64,000 nucleotides of DNA from Streptomyces europaeiscabiei. GTDB taxonomy: Bacteria; Actinomycetota; Actinomycetes; Streptomycetales; Streptomycetaceae. Positions 36,361-45,245 of the stretch are shown here, in pieces. Under the pieces are notes generated by a model. It was not told the origin of the DNA, searched no databases, and was given only the letters and a program-made list of their open reading frames with translations. Location: the NCBI RefSeq assembly GCF_036346855.1, contig NZ_CP107841.1:2108001-2172000 (forward strand). The letters are read 5' to 3'. Position numbers and translations under genes: made by a program. Positions within the stretch are counted from its first letter, which is position 1; each line of letters begins with the position of its first letter.

Positions 36361-36388
36361 GGGCACTCCTGGTGTTCCGAGGGTGCCC
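36361..36388 (-). promoter_or_regulatory. Leader hairpin at the mtnA ribosome site
   Basis: GGGCAC and GTGCCC pair across a 16-nt loop and cover the last bases of the CAGGAG ribosome site. It could lower translation initiation. Not recognisable as a known riboswitch. Confidence 0.35.
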
Positions 36389-36495
36389 GACACCGTACAT
36401 GACCTCGAAGAATCGACGGGAACCACAGTTCGAGGCAGCGGTGCGCGCGTCCGGAAAGCGGTGTTACGGTCCAGCACCGCCCGCAGCCCGAAGGC

Positions 36496-37021
36496 CGATG
36501 TGAAGCCGGCCCGGAGATCGCGGCGCCGGCCCGCACCGGGACCTCGGTCGCGCACTGCCCGGTGTCGAACCTGAAGCTGGGCTGCGGGATCGCCCCGGTG
36601 CCCCGGCTGCTGAGCGCGGGCGTCACCGTCGGCCTGGGTACGGACGGGGCGGTCAGTTCCAACACGCTGGACGTGCCGGGTGCCGCACGGCAGGCCGCGC
36701 CGGTGACAAGGCGGCCGGTGATCCCAGGGCGGTCGGTGCCGAGCAGGCGGTGCGCATGGCGACGATCGAGGGTGCCCGCGCGCCGGGGCTCGGCGACCAC
36801 CTGGGCTCCCTGGAGCCGGGCAAGCGGGCCACCTGATCGTGCTCGACCTGGGCGGACCGCATCTGCGACCGCGGCACGACCCTTGGTCCACCCTCGCCTA
36901 CGCTGCACACTCGGCGGACGTGCGCGACACGGTCGTCGAGGGGCGGGTGCTGATGCGTGAGCGCGTCCTCACCACCCTGGACGAGGCCGCGGCTCTGGCC
37001 GACCTGGAGGCTTTGGCCTGA
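36496..37021 (+). pseudogene. Decayed amidohydrolase (MtaD/TrzN-like deaminase), C-terminal remnant
   Basis: The stretch codes in three successive frames for the C-terminal part of a TRZ/ATZ-type amidohydrolase: [20 protein letters not shown] and [18 protein letters not shown], then (after a 1-nt loss near 36706) [19 protein letters not shown] and [14 protein letters not shown], then (after another 1-nt loss near 36831) [18 protein letters not shown] up to the stop at 37021. The metal-site Asp of GTDG is kept. About 175 residues of an enzyme usually near 440-470 remain; the 5' two-thirds are gone. Relatives deaminate methylthioadenosine or S-adenosylhomocysteine, which suits the mtnA neighbourhood. 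Confidence 0.85.
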
Positions 37022-37052
37022 TAGGGCCGACGGAGCCCCCATAATGAACTCA

Positions 37053-37067
37053 AGACATCGGATGTCT
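37053..37067. promoter_or_regulatory. Palindromic operator candidate before the FadR-type gene
   Basis: AGACATC-G-GATGTCT is a perfect 15-bp palindrome 22 nt before the start codon. Many FadR-type GntR regulators bind short palindromes of this shape in their own promoter. Confidence 0.65.
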
Positions 37068-37088
37068 AAACGACAGGGAGGGTCTGCC

Positions 37089-37760
37089 ATGGCAGTCACC
37101 GACGAGGCGATCGAGAAGATCAAAGGCATGATCGTCTCCGGCGCGCTGCGCCCCGGCGACCGGCTCCCGAAGGAGAGCGAGCTCGCCGCCGAGCTCGGAT
37201 TGTCCCGCAACTCCCTGCGCGAGGCCGTGCGCGCCCTGTCCCTGATCCGCATCCTCGACGTACGGCAGGGCGACGGCACCTATGTCACCAGCCTGGATCC
37301 CCAACTTCTCCTCGAGGCAATGAGTTTCGTCGTCGACTTCCACCGCGACGACACGGTCCTGGAGTTCCTCGCCGTGCGCCGCATACTGGAACCGGCGGCG
37401 ACGGCGATGGCCGCCCTGAAGATCAGCGAGCAGCAACTGGACGCGCTGGCCACTCAGCTGGACAGGCTCGGCACCGAGCCGTCGGTGGAGGAGCTGGTCG
37501 CCTGCGACCTGGAGTTCCACCGGGGCATCGTGCAGAGTTCCGGCAACTCCGTGCTCTGTTCCCTTCTTGACGGACTGTCAGGTCCGACCACCCGGGCCCG
37601 TATCTGGCGCGGCCTGACGCAGGAGGACGCCGTCAGCCGGACCCTGCACGAGCACCGCGCCATCCTGGCCGCCCTCCGCGACCGCGACGCCGACGCCGCG
37701 CGTTCCTGGGCCACGGTGCACATCGCGAGCGTGGAGCAGTGGCTGCGGTCGACGCTGTGA
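37089..37760 (+). CDS. FadR-subfamily GntR transcriptional regulator
   Basis: A 223-residue regulator. The winged helix (KIKGMIVSGALRPGDRLPKE, then LAAELGLSRNSLREAVRALS, DVRQGDGTYV) precedes an all-helical FCD ligand domain with VRRILEPAATAMAA, DLEFHRGIVQSSGN and a final HRAILAALRDRDADAARSWA. The His and Asp residues of the FCD domain typically hold a metal that helps bind a small organic acid. ATG at 37089 follows GGGAGGG. The palindrome at 37053-37067 suggests autoregulation. Ligand and further targets are unknown. Confidence 0.92.
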   Translation: MAVTDEAIEKIKGMIVSGALRPGDRLPKESELAAELGLSRNSLREAVRALSLIRILDVRQGDGTYVTSLDPQLLLEAMSFVVDFHRDDTVLEFLAVRRILEPAATAMAALKISEQQLDALATQLDRLGTEPSVEELVACDLEFHRGIVQSSGNSVLCSLLDGLSGPTTRARIWRGLTQEDAVSRTLHEHRAILAALRDRDADAARSWATVHIASVEQWLRSTL

Positions 37761-37918
37761 GAAGTTGATCACTTGCGGCTCCGGCGGCCGATGAGTGTCC
37801 GAGCCGTGCGAACGGGGCATTGATCCGTTCACTCCCCCGTGCAAGGGGGCTGCGGAGGCCCCCTCGGCACGCCGTAAGGTTGGGGCGTACGCGAGGGCAC
37901 GTCGGAAGGAGGCGCTGG

Positions 37919-38944
37919 GTGATCGAGCTGGAGGGGGTTCCCGAGCTGATCGACCCAGTGATGGTGGCCGCGTTCGAAGGCTGGAACGACGCCGGCGACG
38001 CCGCCTCCACCGCGGTCGCGCATCTGGACAAGGAGTGGAAGGGCGAGGTGTTCGCGGCGCTGGACGCCGAGGACTACTACGACTTCCAGGTGAACCGTCC
38101 CACCGTGTGGCTGGACGGCGGCGTACGGAAGATCACCTGGCCGACGACAAGGTTGTCGGTGGTCCGGGTCGGCGGCGACAAGCCCCGCGATCTCGTACTC
38201 GTGCGGGGCATCGAACCGTCGATGCGGTGGCGCTCGTTCTGCAACGAGCTGCTGGGCTTCGCCCACGAGCTGGGCGTGGAGCTGGTGGTCATCATGGGCG
38301 CGCTGCTCGGGGACACCCCGCACACACGTCCGGTCCCGGTCAGCGGTGTCACGTCGGACCCGGACCTGGCGCAGCGGATGGATCTGGAGGAGACCAAGTA
38401 CGAGGGCCCCACGGGCATCGTCGGCATCCTCCAGGAGGCGTGCACCCACGCGGGCGTCCCGGCGGTCTCGCTCTGGGCGGCGGTCCCGCACTACGTGTCG
38501 CAGCCGCCGAACCCGAAGGCGACGCTGGCCCTCCTGAACCGGCTGGAGGACCTCATCGACGTGCGCATCCCGCTGGGCGAGCTGCCCGAGGACGCACGCG
38601 CCTGGCAGGTGGGCGTGGACCAGCTGGCCGCGGAGGACAGCGAGGTCGCCGAGTACGTGCAGACGCTGGAGGAGGCCCGGGACACCGCGGAGCTGCCGGA
38701 GGCGTCGGGCGAGGCGATCGCACGCGAGTTCGAGCGATACCTCAGGCGCCGCGACGGAGGCGGCCCGGCGCCGGGCGGTCACGCCACGGTGGACGGGGGC
38801 GACGGGACCACCGGGGCGTGGAATCCCAAGGACAACCCCGGCGGGCGTACGCGGCCGCCGAAGCCGCCGCGGCCTGAGACCGAGACCGAGGCTGAGGCTG
38901 AGGCTGAGGCTGAGGCTGAGGACGAGGATTCGTCGGACGACTGA
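37919..38944 (+). CDS. PAC2-family protein
   Basis: A 341-residue protein of the PAC2 (proteasome assembly chaperone 2-like) family common in actinobacteria. The core has VMVAAFEGWNDAGDAASTAV, VRKITWPTTRLSVVRVG, VVIMGALLGDTPHTRPVPVS and SLWAAVPHYVSQPPNPKATL. The C-terminal 60 residues are low in complexity and end in an acidic Glu-Ala run coded by five GAGGCT repeats. Eukaryotic relatives help build proteasomes; the bacterial role is not established. GTG at 37919 follows GGAAGGAGG. The proteasome genes lie over 30 kb away, so no operon link. Confidence 0.88.
   Translation: MIELEGVPELIDPVMVAAFEGWNDAGDAASTAVAHLDKEWKGEVFAALDAEDYYDFQVNRPTVWLDGGVRKITWPTTRLSVVRVGGDKPRDLVLVRGIEPSMRWRSFCNELLGFAHELGVELVVIMGALLGDTPHTRPVPVSGVTSDPDLAQRMDLEETKYEGPTGIVGILQEACTHAGVPAVSLWAAVPHYVSQPPNPKATLALLNRLEDLIDVRIPLGELPEDARAWQVGVDQLAAEDSEVAEYVQTLEEARDTAELPEASGEAIAREFERYLRRRDGGGPAPGGHATVDGGDGTTGAWNPKDNPGGRTRPPKPPRPETETEAEAEAEAEAEDEDSSDD
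38888..38917 (+). repeat. (GAGGCT)5 hexanucleotide repeat inside the PAC2 gene
   Basis: Five perfect in-frame hexamers code for Glu-Ala repeats. Slippage would change length without shifting the frame. Confidence 0.85.
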
Positions 38945-38991
38945 GACCCGGATCCGGGCGGGAGACACCGCGTGGGATCTTCGGGTCCGTC

Positions 38992-39025
38992 GTGGCTGGT
39001 CGCGCAGTTCCCCGCGCCCCTGGAA
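38992..39025. repeat. Copy of the dispersed intergenic repeat
   Basis: GTGGCTGGTCGCGCAGTTCC then CCGCGCCCCTGGAAG lies between the PAC2 gene and the beta-propeller gene. It is the fullest copy in this window. Confidence 0.6.
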
Positions 39026-39059
39026 GCAGGACAGAGCGCGGGGTACGGCACCCCGGTGT

Positions 39060-40067
39060 CTACACGACGCTCCTCTTCACGGCCACCACCGCGTACGTCG
39101 TGTCCGGGGTCGGGGTCGTGGTGAAGCGGGCGTTGGGCAGGTAGAGGCGGTTCTTGTGGGACGCGACCGTCGTCGGGACGTCGAAGTCGGAGTCCGTGAG
39201 GCGCCCCTCGAAGATGCCGCTGCGGCCGTCGGCGGAGAGCTTGAACACGTCGATCGCGTTCTGGCGGTTCTGGACGACGTAGAGCCGCCGGCCGAGGAGC
39301 AGCAGGCCGTCGCCGTTGGTGAGGGGTGCCGCGTCGCCGAGGTCGACGAGCTCGGTGACGCCGGTCTTCGGGTTCACCCGGTGGAGGCCGCCCGCGCCGG
39401 ACTGGACGACCAGGAGTGCCTTGCCGTCCGGGGTGCCGGTGATGCCGTTGGCATGGACGACCTCGCCGGGGGTCTGTGTCCAGTCGCCGCCCAGGGTGAC
39501 CGTGACGACCTCGTCCGGGTCCGGCAGGCCGCCGTGGCCACCGAGCGGCAGGGCGTACAGGGCGGGCTGGAACGAGTCGGTGAACCAGGCGGTGCGCGAG
39601 GTCAGGAAGACGTCGTTGGCGAAGGTCGGCGTCTTCGTGGTGAGCGTGTACGACGCGATGATCGCGCCGGTACGGACGTCCACCACCCGGGCGCCCTGTC
39701 CGCGTCCGGCGACGAACAGCCGCCCCCGGTCGTCGAGTTTGAGCCCGACGGAGGGCGTACCGGGGCCCGCGGAGATGATGCCGCCCTCTCCTGTGCGCAG
39801 GTCGGCGCGGTAGATCGAGCCGTCGCCGAGGGAGCCCAGGTAGGCGTAGGGGCCGCCGCCGATGGTGATGCCCTCGGGGCGGAAGCCGTCGGGCAGGGGG
39901 ATGAGGTCGGGCCAGGTGTGCTCGGAGGCTGAGGCGGAGGAGGCCACGGCCGAGGACCCGACGAGCAGGGCGCCCGCGGTGGCGGCGGACGTCGTGAGCA
40001 GTCTTCGCCGACTGATGTGACGAGCGGAGGGGGATTGCGGGGGGTTCGGGGGTTGCGGGGGTGCCAC
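39060..40067 (-). CDS. Tat-exported beta-propeller protein (SMP-30/NHL-like)
   Basis: A 335-residue secreted protein. The N-terminus is Pro-rich and then has twin arginines (HISRRRLLTTSAATAGALLV) and a small-residue cleavage region, so export by the Tat system is likely. The mature part shows repeated propeller blades such as PEGITIGGGPYAYLGSLGDG, LDDRGRLFVAGRGQGARVVD, ANGITGTPDGKALLVVQSG and NGDGLLLLGRRLYVVQN. SMP-30/gluconolactonase-like proteins hydrolyse lactones or simply bind ligands; catalytic metal ligands cannot be placed surely. GTG at 40067 follows GAAGGGA. Confidence 0.82.
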   Translation of the reverse strand: MAPPQPPNPPQSPSARHISRRRLLTTSAATAGALLVGSSAVASSASASEHTWPDLIPLPDGFRPEGITIGGGPYAYLGSLGDGSIYRADLRTGEGGIISAGPGTPSVGLKLDDRGRLFVAGRGQGARVVDVRTGAIIASYTLTTKTPTFANDVFLTSRTAWFTDSFQPALYALPLGGHGGLPDPDEVVTVTLGGDWTQTPGEVVHANGITGTPDGKALLVVQSGAGGLHRVNPKTGVTELVDLGDAAPLTNGDGLLLLGRRLYVVQNRQNAIDVFKLSADGRSGIFEGRLTDSDFDVPTTVASHKNRLYLPNARFTTTPTPDTTYAVVAVKRSVV

Positions 40068-40319
40068 TGTGCGTCCCTTCCACGAAGGGACCGGCAGCTG
40101 GCCGGTCCGGCGTTCAACTGACGTCTGTCACCCCATCACATGCCGACCGGCCCCGCAGCCCTTGGACGTGCGACCGACAGTGCCTTGACAGCCCCAGGAC
40201 AGCTTCCGGCCGGATTGTGACGGTCTGGACGACTCACCGCTCGCGTGCTTGGTTGTGCCCCGGGCCCAGGAGTTCCACGCGCCACCCGGCACCCGCAGGA
40301 CCGAAGGGAGCGGTACGCG

Positions 40320-42182
40320 ATGAACGACCAGGTACAGCCGGCCGAGGGCCCGGGAGCGTCCGGGCCGGGGCCCGACGGAGCGGGGTTCACCCATCGAGGA
40401 TCCGAACAGGAACTGATCGTCGTCGCCCGCCCCGAGTTTCGGCTGCGGGCCGGGGCCGAGGGCGTCAGCTCGGCGGCCGGCGCGGACGTGTCGGCCCTGA
40501 ACGTGTTCCTCGGCGACGAGCAGCTCGTCCTGGAGCCCCTGTTCGGGGACGAGGAACGACTCCGGGCGACCGACTCCGGTGACGACGGGGTACCCGACCT
40601 CGCCCTCTTCTACCGGGTGCGCGGCGCCCGTGCCCCGGGGCTGCGCTCTCGCATCGCGGCACTGCCCGGCATCGACACGGCGTACGTCAAGCCCGGCGCC
40701 GTACCGGCCTCCGTCGATTCCGCCGCGTCCGCCGGCTCGGCCACGTCCGTCGGGTTCGGCTCGGTCGACCGGGTCGACCCGGTGCGCCCGGTCGGCCCGG
40801 TCGGCCCGATGGGCTTCGACGGATCCGGCGGATCCGGCGGATCCCGCAGTCCCGACGGTCCGGAGGCCGGCAACGGCCGACAGGTGAGGGAGAGCGCCCC
40901 TCCGACTCCCGACCACAACGGCCGCCAGGGCTGTCTGCGCCCGGCGCCCGAGGGCATCGACGCGCACTGGGCCTGGCAGCATCCCGGTGGCAGCGGCCGT
41001 GGCGTGACGGTCGTCGATGTGGAGGGCGCCTGGCAGCTCGGCCACGAGGACCTGACCGCGAGGCCCGCGGGCGTCGCCGTCGGCATCCCGTCGGCCGACC
41101 TCGCCGGGCGCAACCACGGCACCGCCGTCATGGGGGTGCTCGTCGGCGACCGGGGCGAGCGCGGGACCACCGGCATCGTGCCGGACGCGGTGACGGCCGC
41201 CACGTCCGTCCACGCCATCGGCACCGCCGCGACGATCCGGGCGGTCGCCGACCGGCTCGGCCCCGGCGACATCGTCCTCGTCGAACTGCACCGCCCCGGC
41301 CCCGGGTTCGCGTACCAGCCGCGCGACGACCAGCGGGGCCACATCCCGCTGGAGTGGTGGCCGGACGACTTCGCGGCGATCCGGTACGCCACCGCGCGGG
41401 GCGTCCTGGTCGTCGCGGCGGCCGGCAACGGCGCCGAGTCCCTGGACGACGCGGTCTACGAGCACCGCCCCGACGGGTTCCCGGCGTGGTGGCGCAACCC
41501 GTTCAACCCGTCCCACCCCTCCTCCGGCGCGATCCTGGTCGGCGCGGGCGCCCCGCCGCCCGGCACCCACGGCCGCGACCACGGTCCCGACCGCTCCCGC
41601 CTCGCGTTCTCCGGCCATGGTGCCCGTGTGGACGCCCAGGGCTGGGGCCGCGAGGTAGCGACCACCGGCGGCTTCCGGGACCGGCCGGGCGACCTGCAGG
41701 GCGGGGCCGAGGAGGTCGTCCGGTACACGGACACGTTCTCCGGGACCTCGGCGGCCGCCTCGGTCGTGGCCGGAGCGCTGGCCGCGCTGCAGGGCATGCT
41801 CAAGGCCGCCGGCCGGCCACCGATGTCCCCCGGACGAGCCCGCGAGGTCCTGCGGGCCACCGGGTCCCCCCAGCAGGACGCCCCCGGCCGGCCCGCCTCC
41901 CAGCGCATCGGGAACCGCCCCGACATCAGGGCGGCCGTCGCCCACCTCCTCCCGGAGGCCGTCGGGTCCGGCACGGCCGAACGCTATTGGGACGAACTGC
42001 TCCCCTATCCCCGTGAACTCCCGCCCAGGCTGCGCCTGTTCGTGTCCGGCGCCTGGCGGAACCTGACCGACCCGTCCCCCGAGATCCGCCGGGCGGTCCA
42101 CGCCGCCTTCGCCGGGGGACGTCCCGACGTCCGTGTGTGGTTCTCCGACGACGAGGTCGTCGGCCTGGTGATCACCGGGTGA
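40320..42182 (+). CDS. Subtilisin-like (S8) serine protease without signal peptide
   Basis: A 620-residue protein. The S8 triad is visible: Asp233 (VTVVDVEGAW), His266 (GRNHGTAVMG) and Ser477 (TFSGTSAAASVVAG). About 195 residues come first, with an ELIVVARPEFRLRAG segment and a Gly/Pro/Ser linker (GPVGPVGPMG, GSGGSGGS). A C-terminal region of about 100 residues contains LRLFVSGAWRNLTDPSPEIR. No signal peptide or membrane helix is seen, so the protein may act inside the cell or leave by a non-Sec route. ATG at 40320 follows AAGGGAG. It diverges from the beta-propeller gene and faces mshC. Confidence 0.88.
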   Translation: MNDQVQPAEGPGASGPGPDGAGFTHRGSEQELIVVARPEFRLRAGAEGVSSAAGADVSALNVFLGDEQLVLEPLFGDEERLRATDSGDDGVPDLALFYRVRGARAPGLRSRIAALPGIDTAYVKPGAVPASVDSAASAGSATSVGFGSVDRVDPVRPVGPVGPMGFDGSGGSGGSRSPDGPEAGNGRQVRESAPPTPDHNGRQGCLRPAPEGIDAHWAWQHPGGSGRGVTVVDVEGAWQLGHEDLTARPAGVAVGIPSADLAGRNHGTAVMGVLVGDRGERGTTGIVPDAVTAATSVHAIGTAATIRAVADRLGPGDIVLVELHRPGPGFAYQPRDDQRGHIPLEWWPDDFAAIRYATARGVLVVAAAGNGAESLDDAVYEHRPDGFPAWWRNPFNPSHPSSGAILVGAGAPPPGTHGRDHGPDRSRLAFSGHGARVDAQGWGREVATTGGFRDRPGDLQGGAEEVVRYTDTFSGTSAAASVVAGALAALQGMLKAAGRPPMSPGRAREVLRATGSPQQDAPGRPASQRIGNRPDIRAAVAHLLPEAVGSGTAERYWDELLPYPRELPPRLRLFVSGAWRNLTDPSPEIRRAVHAAFAGGRPDVRVWFSDDEVVGLVITG

Positions 42183-42216
42183 CGACCGCGGGCTCCCGGC
42201 CCCTGAGGAAGGCGAA

Positions 42217-42248
42217 GGGGCGCCTCCTCCGGCCGGAGGAGGCGCCCC
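42217..42248. terminator. Bidirectional terminator, S8 protease / mshC
   Basis: GGGGCGCCTCCTCC and GGAGGAGGCGCCCC form a perfect 14-bp stem, extended by a self-complementary GGCC loop. Confidence 0.88.
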
Positions 42249-42326
42249 ACTGGTCTCGTGCCGTACGACCCGTGTGACACGTGCGACGTCTTCGGCGCCC
42301 GTGCAGAGTCGTTACTTCACGTGTTC

Positions 42327-43556
42327 CTACAGCGCCACGCCGAGCAGCGCGTCCACGGCGCGCGACACGACGCCGGGCGCGCCCTCGTCCGTACCGCCAC
42401 GTTCCTGCTGGAGCACGGCCCAGCGGTCGACCGCCGCGAGCGCGGTCGGCGCGTCCAGGTCGTGCGCGAGGGCCTCGCGGATCTCCTCGACGAGGGCCTC
42501 GGCGGACGGTCCGTCGGGCCGGGACACGGCGGCGCGCCACCGGTCGAGGCGGGCGACGGCGTCCTGGAGGACCTGGTCGGTCCACTCCCAGTCGGCCCGG
42601 TAGTGGTGTGCGAGGAGCGCGAGCCGTATCGCGGCCGGGTCGACCCCGTCGCGGCGCAGCCTGGAGACGAAGACCAGGTTGCCCTTGGACTTCGACATCT
42701 TCTCGCCGTGCAGCGCGACCATGCCGGCGTGGACGTACGCCTTGGCCATGGGGAACTCGCCGGTCAGCGCCTGCGCGTGTGAGGCGCCCATCTCGTGGTG
42801 CGGGAAGGCGAGGTCGGAGCCGCCGCCCTGGACGTCGAAGCCCATGCCCAGGTGGTCGAGGGCGATGGCGACACACTCGATGTGCCAGCCGGGCCGGCCG
42901 CGTCCGAGGGAGCCGCCGTCCCAGCTGGGCTCGCCCTCACGCGCGGACATCCAGAGCATCGGGTCGAGGGGGTTCTTCTTCCCGGCCCGGTCCGGGTCCC
43001 CGCCGCGCTCGGCGGAGAGCAGCCGCATCGTGGCGGCGTCGAGGCGCGAGACCTTGCCGAAGTCCGGGTCGGCCTCGACGGAGAAGTAGATGTCCCCTTC
43101 GAGTTCGTAGGCGGCGCCGGAGGCCAGGAGCCGCTCCACGAGCGGAACGATTCCGGGGATGGCCTCGACCGCGCCGATGTAGTGGCGCGGCGGGAGCATC
43201 CGCAGGGCGGTCATGTCCTCACGGAAGAGGGCGGTCTCCTTCTCGGCGAGGGCCACCCAGTCGATGTCGTCGCGCGCGGCCCTCTCCAGCAGTGGGTCGT
43301 CGACGTCCGTGACGTTCTGGACGTAGTGAACCTGCCGCTTGGTGTCGAGCCACACGCGCTGGACGAGGTCGAACGCATTGTAGGTCGCCGCGTGACCCAT
43401 GTGGGTCGCGTCGTACGGGGTGATACCGCAGACGTAGATACGGGCGACGGGACCGGGGTCAAGGGTGATGAGCCCATCGGTCGCGGTGTCGTGGATCCGA
43501 AGGTCGCGGCCCTTGCCGGGCAGGGCGGGGACCTCAGAAGCGGGCCAGGCATGCAT
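42327..43556 (-). CDS. mshC: Mycothiol biosynthesis cysteine ligase
   Basis: A 409-residue ligase that joins L-cysteine to glucosaminyl-inositol using ATP, a step in mycothiol synthesis. It is built like cysteinyl-tRNA synthetase: the HIGH-like motif is in [17 protein letters not shown], zinc-site Cys/His in CGITP, WHIECVA and FPHHEMG, and KMSKSKGN is present. The tRNA-binding C-terminal domain is shortened, as expected for MshC, and separates it from CysS. ATG at 43556 has no ribosome site; TAGGCT ends 6 nt before it, which suggests leaderless translation. Confidence 0.96.
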   Translation of the reverse strand: MHAWPASEVPALPGKGRDLRIHDTATDGLITLDPGPVARIYVCGITPYDATHMGHAATYNAFDLVQRVWLDTKRQVHYVQNVTDVDDPLLERAARDDIDWVALAEKETALFREDMTALRMLPPRHYIGAVEAIPGIVPLVERLLASGAAYELEGDIYFSVEADPDFGKVSRLDAATMRLLSAERGGDPDRAGKKNPLDPMLWMSAREGEPSWDGGSLGRGRPGWHIECVAIALDHLGMGFDVQGGGSDLAFPHHEMGASHAQALTGEFPMAKAYVHAGMVALHGEKMSKSKGNLVFVSRLRRDGVDPAAIRLALLAHHYRADWEWTDQVLQDAVARLDRWRAAVSRPDGPSAEALVEEIREALAHDLDAPTALAAVDRWAVLQQERGGTDEGAPGVVSRAVDALLGVAL

Positions 43557-43643
43557 GCCACGAGCCTAACCCGATCGCCGCATGACTATGCCGGGCGCCT
43601 GGGCACTCGGAGGTACGCCCTGTCCTGCGACTGCGGCCGGTAC

Positions 43644-43678
43644 GTGAGTGATCGCGCAGTACCCCGCGTCCATGACGG
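43644..43678. repeat. Copy of the dispersed intergenic repeat (diverged)
   Basis: GTGAGTGATCGCGCAGTACC then CCGCGTCCATGACGG, upstream of mshC. Similar to the copies at 38992 and 49476. Confidence 0.5.
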
Positions 43679-43821
43679 GGCCCGCCCCAGCCGCCCGGCA
43701 CGGCGCGACCGCCCCGGTTGCGGGCAGTCGTGCCGCCAGGAGCGCCACGGGTGGGCGCAGCGGCGCCTCGTGACCGCCGAGCTGCGGAACCCGCCCCCGG
43801 TCGGCCCCGGCGGGCGTGCTG

Positions 43822-44691
43822 TCAGACCGGTGGCCAGGGGATCGCCGGCCACTCCCCGCTCGGCTCCGGGTGCCGGCCGCTCGTCAGCAGCGCGGCCACC
43901 CGCTCCCGCGTGGCGTCCAGCTCAGCCGGTGTGATCAACGAGCCCAACTTCCCGGCCAGCGCCCCACCCTCACCGAGCGCGTCCCGCAGCCGCCGCAGCA
44001 CCTGGACGGCCTCTTCGGTGAGCGGCTCCCCCGCCCACCCCCACAACAGCGTCCGGAGCTTGTTCTCGACGTTGAAGGTCACCCCGTGGTCGATGCCGTA
44101 CAGCCGCCCCTCGGCGCCCGGCAGCAGATGCCCGCCCTTGCGGTCGGCGTTGTTGACCACCGCGTCGAGCACGGCGAGCCGCCGCAGCCGCCGGTCGTCG
44201 GCGTGGACGAGGAGCGCGGTCTCCCCGTCCCCGACCTCCGCGAACCCGACGGCCTTCCAGCCCTCCCCGGCTTCCTCGCCCTCCACGAGGGCCAGCAGTT
44301 CGGACCCCGGCTCACCCTCGATCCACAGCTGGCACATGCCCTCGCCGTACGGCCCGTCCCGCAGCACGGTGGGCGGGACGAGCCCCCAGCCGGTCGCCTC
44401 GGACACCTCGTACGCGGCTACCTCCCGCTGCGCGAGCGTCCCGTCGGGGAAGTCCCACAGGGGCCGCTCCCCGGCGACGGGCTTGTAGACGCAGGCGGCC
44501 TCCCTTCCCTCGTAGGAGACCGTGCAGTACAGCACCGCGTTGGACGCCTCCCGCACCCGGCCGCGCACGGTCAACTCGCCCTCGGCCAGCAGCCGGACCG
44601 AGGGCTGGGCGGACGGCTGGGCGGGCGAGGACGAGCCGGCGGAGGCGGAGGAGGTCACGCCCCGCGCCGGTATCCGTTCTGGCGCGGACAT
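43822..44691 (-). CDS. SCO1664-family protein, PI3/PI4-kinase-like fold
   Basis: A 289-residue protein conserved in actinobacteria. It has a kinase-like layout: EAACVYKPVAGERPLWDFPD (nucleotide-binding Lys), TLAQREVAAYEVSEATGWGL, LAVLDAVVNNADRKGGHLL (catalytic-loop-like NxDRKxxH) and LYGIDHGVTFNVENKLRTLL (DHG in place of DFG). So phosphotransfer is plausible, but no substrate is known. ATG at 44691 follows GGAGGG and overlaps the DUF3090 gene by 37 nt. It lies in a conserved block with DUF3090, a histidine phosphatase and mshC. Confidence 0.85.
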   Translation of the reverse strand: MSAPERIPARGVTSSASAGSSSPAQPSAQPSVRLLAEGELTVRGRVREASNAVLYCTVSYEGREAACVYKPVAGERPLWDFPDGTLAQREVAAYEVSEATGWGLVPPTVLRDGPYGEGMCQLWIEGEPGSELLALVEGEEAGEGWKAVGFAEVGDGETALLVHADDRRLRRLAVLDAVVNNADRKGGHLLPGAEGRLYGIDHGVTFNVENKLRTLLWGWAGEPLTEEAVQVLRRLRDALGEGGALAGKLGSLITPAELDATRERVAALLTSGRHPEPSGEWPAIPWPPV

Positions 44692-45245
44692 ACGTGTCCC
44701 TCCGGATCGAGCGGCAGACTGCACAGCGGGCACGGCGGCCGCCCCGCGTTGACGACGTCGAGGGCACGCTTGGCGAAGGCACGGGCCTGTGAGCCGGTGA
44801 GCCGGACGCGGAGCATCGGCGGGCCGTTCTCCTCGTCCTGGAGCATCCGCTCCTCCGCCTCGGCCAGGTCCTCCTCGGAGTCGGCGTCCAGCTCGACCAG
44901 GGCCTGGGCCTCGACGATCATCCGCTCCTCGTCGCCGTCCCAGGCCAGCGCCATGGTGCCGACCCGGAACTCCTCCTCGACGGGGGCCTCCAGCGGCGCC
45001 GTGTCCGCGACCTCGGTGGGCGCGACGGCCGGCACCGCCGCACTTCCGCCGCTGCGCCGCACGACCTCGTCGAGTAGCTCGTCCATACGCTCGGCGAGCG
45101 CGGCGACCTGGGTCTTCTCCAGGGCGACACTGGTGACACGCTGCCCGGAGGAGGCCTGCAGGAAGAAGGTCCGGCGCCCGGGCAGCCCGACCGTACCGGC
45201 CACGAAGCGGTCCGGGGGGTCGTAGAGGAACACCTGACGGGACAC
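44655..45245 (-). CDS. DUF3090 (SCO1665-like) protein with C-terminal zinc ribbon
   Basis: A 196-residue protein of unknown role. The first half is a beta-rich domain (QVFLYDPPDRFVAGTVGLPG, RRTFFLQASSGQ, FRVGTMALAWDGDEERMIVE); the end holds CPLC and GHVCPRQNGYRR, likely a zinc knuckle. GTG at 45245 follows GGAGACAGGA. It overlaps the kinase-like gene downstream and follows the histidine phosphatase gene. The three appear together in many actinobacteria, which suggests one pathway. Confidence 0.85.
   Translation of the reverse strand: MSRQVFLYDPPDRFVAGTVGLPGRRTFFLQASSGQRVTSVALEKTQVAALAERMDELLDEVVRRSGGSAAVPAVAPTEVADTAPLEAPVEEEFRVGTMALAWDGDEERMIVEAQALVELDADSEEDLAEAEERMLQDEENGPPMLRVRLTGSQARAFAKRALDVVNAGRPPCPLCSLPLDPEGHVCPRQNGYRRGA

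Noticed and set aside
36357..36500. SAM riboswitch upstream of mtnA
   Set aside because: Only a small hairpin at the ribosome site is visible; no arrangement of stems that I recognise as a SAM class.
43560..43605. SigR-type promoter before mshC
   Set aside because: GGCAT-N17-GTT differs from the GGGAAT-N18-GTT consensus in the -35 box and spacing; not strong enough to claim.
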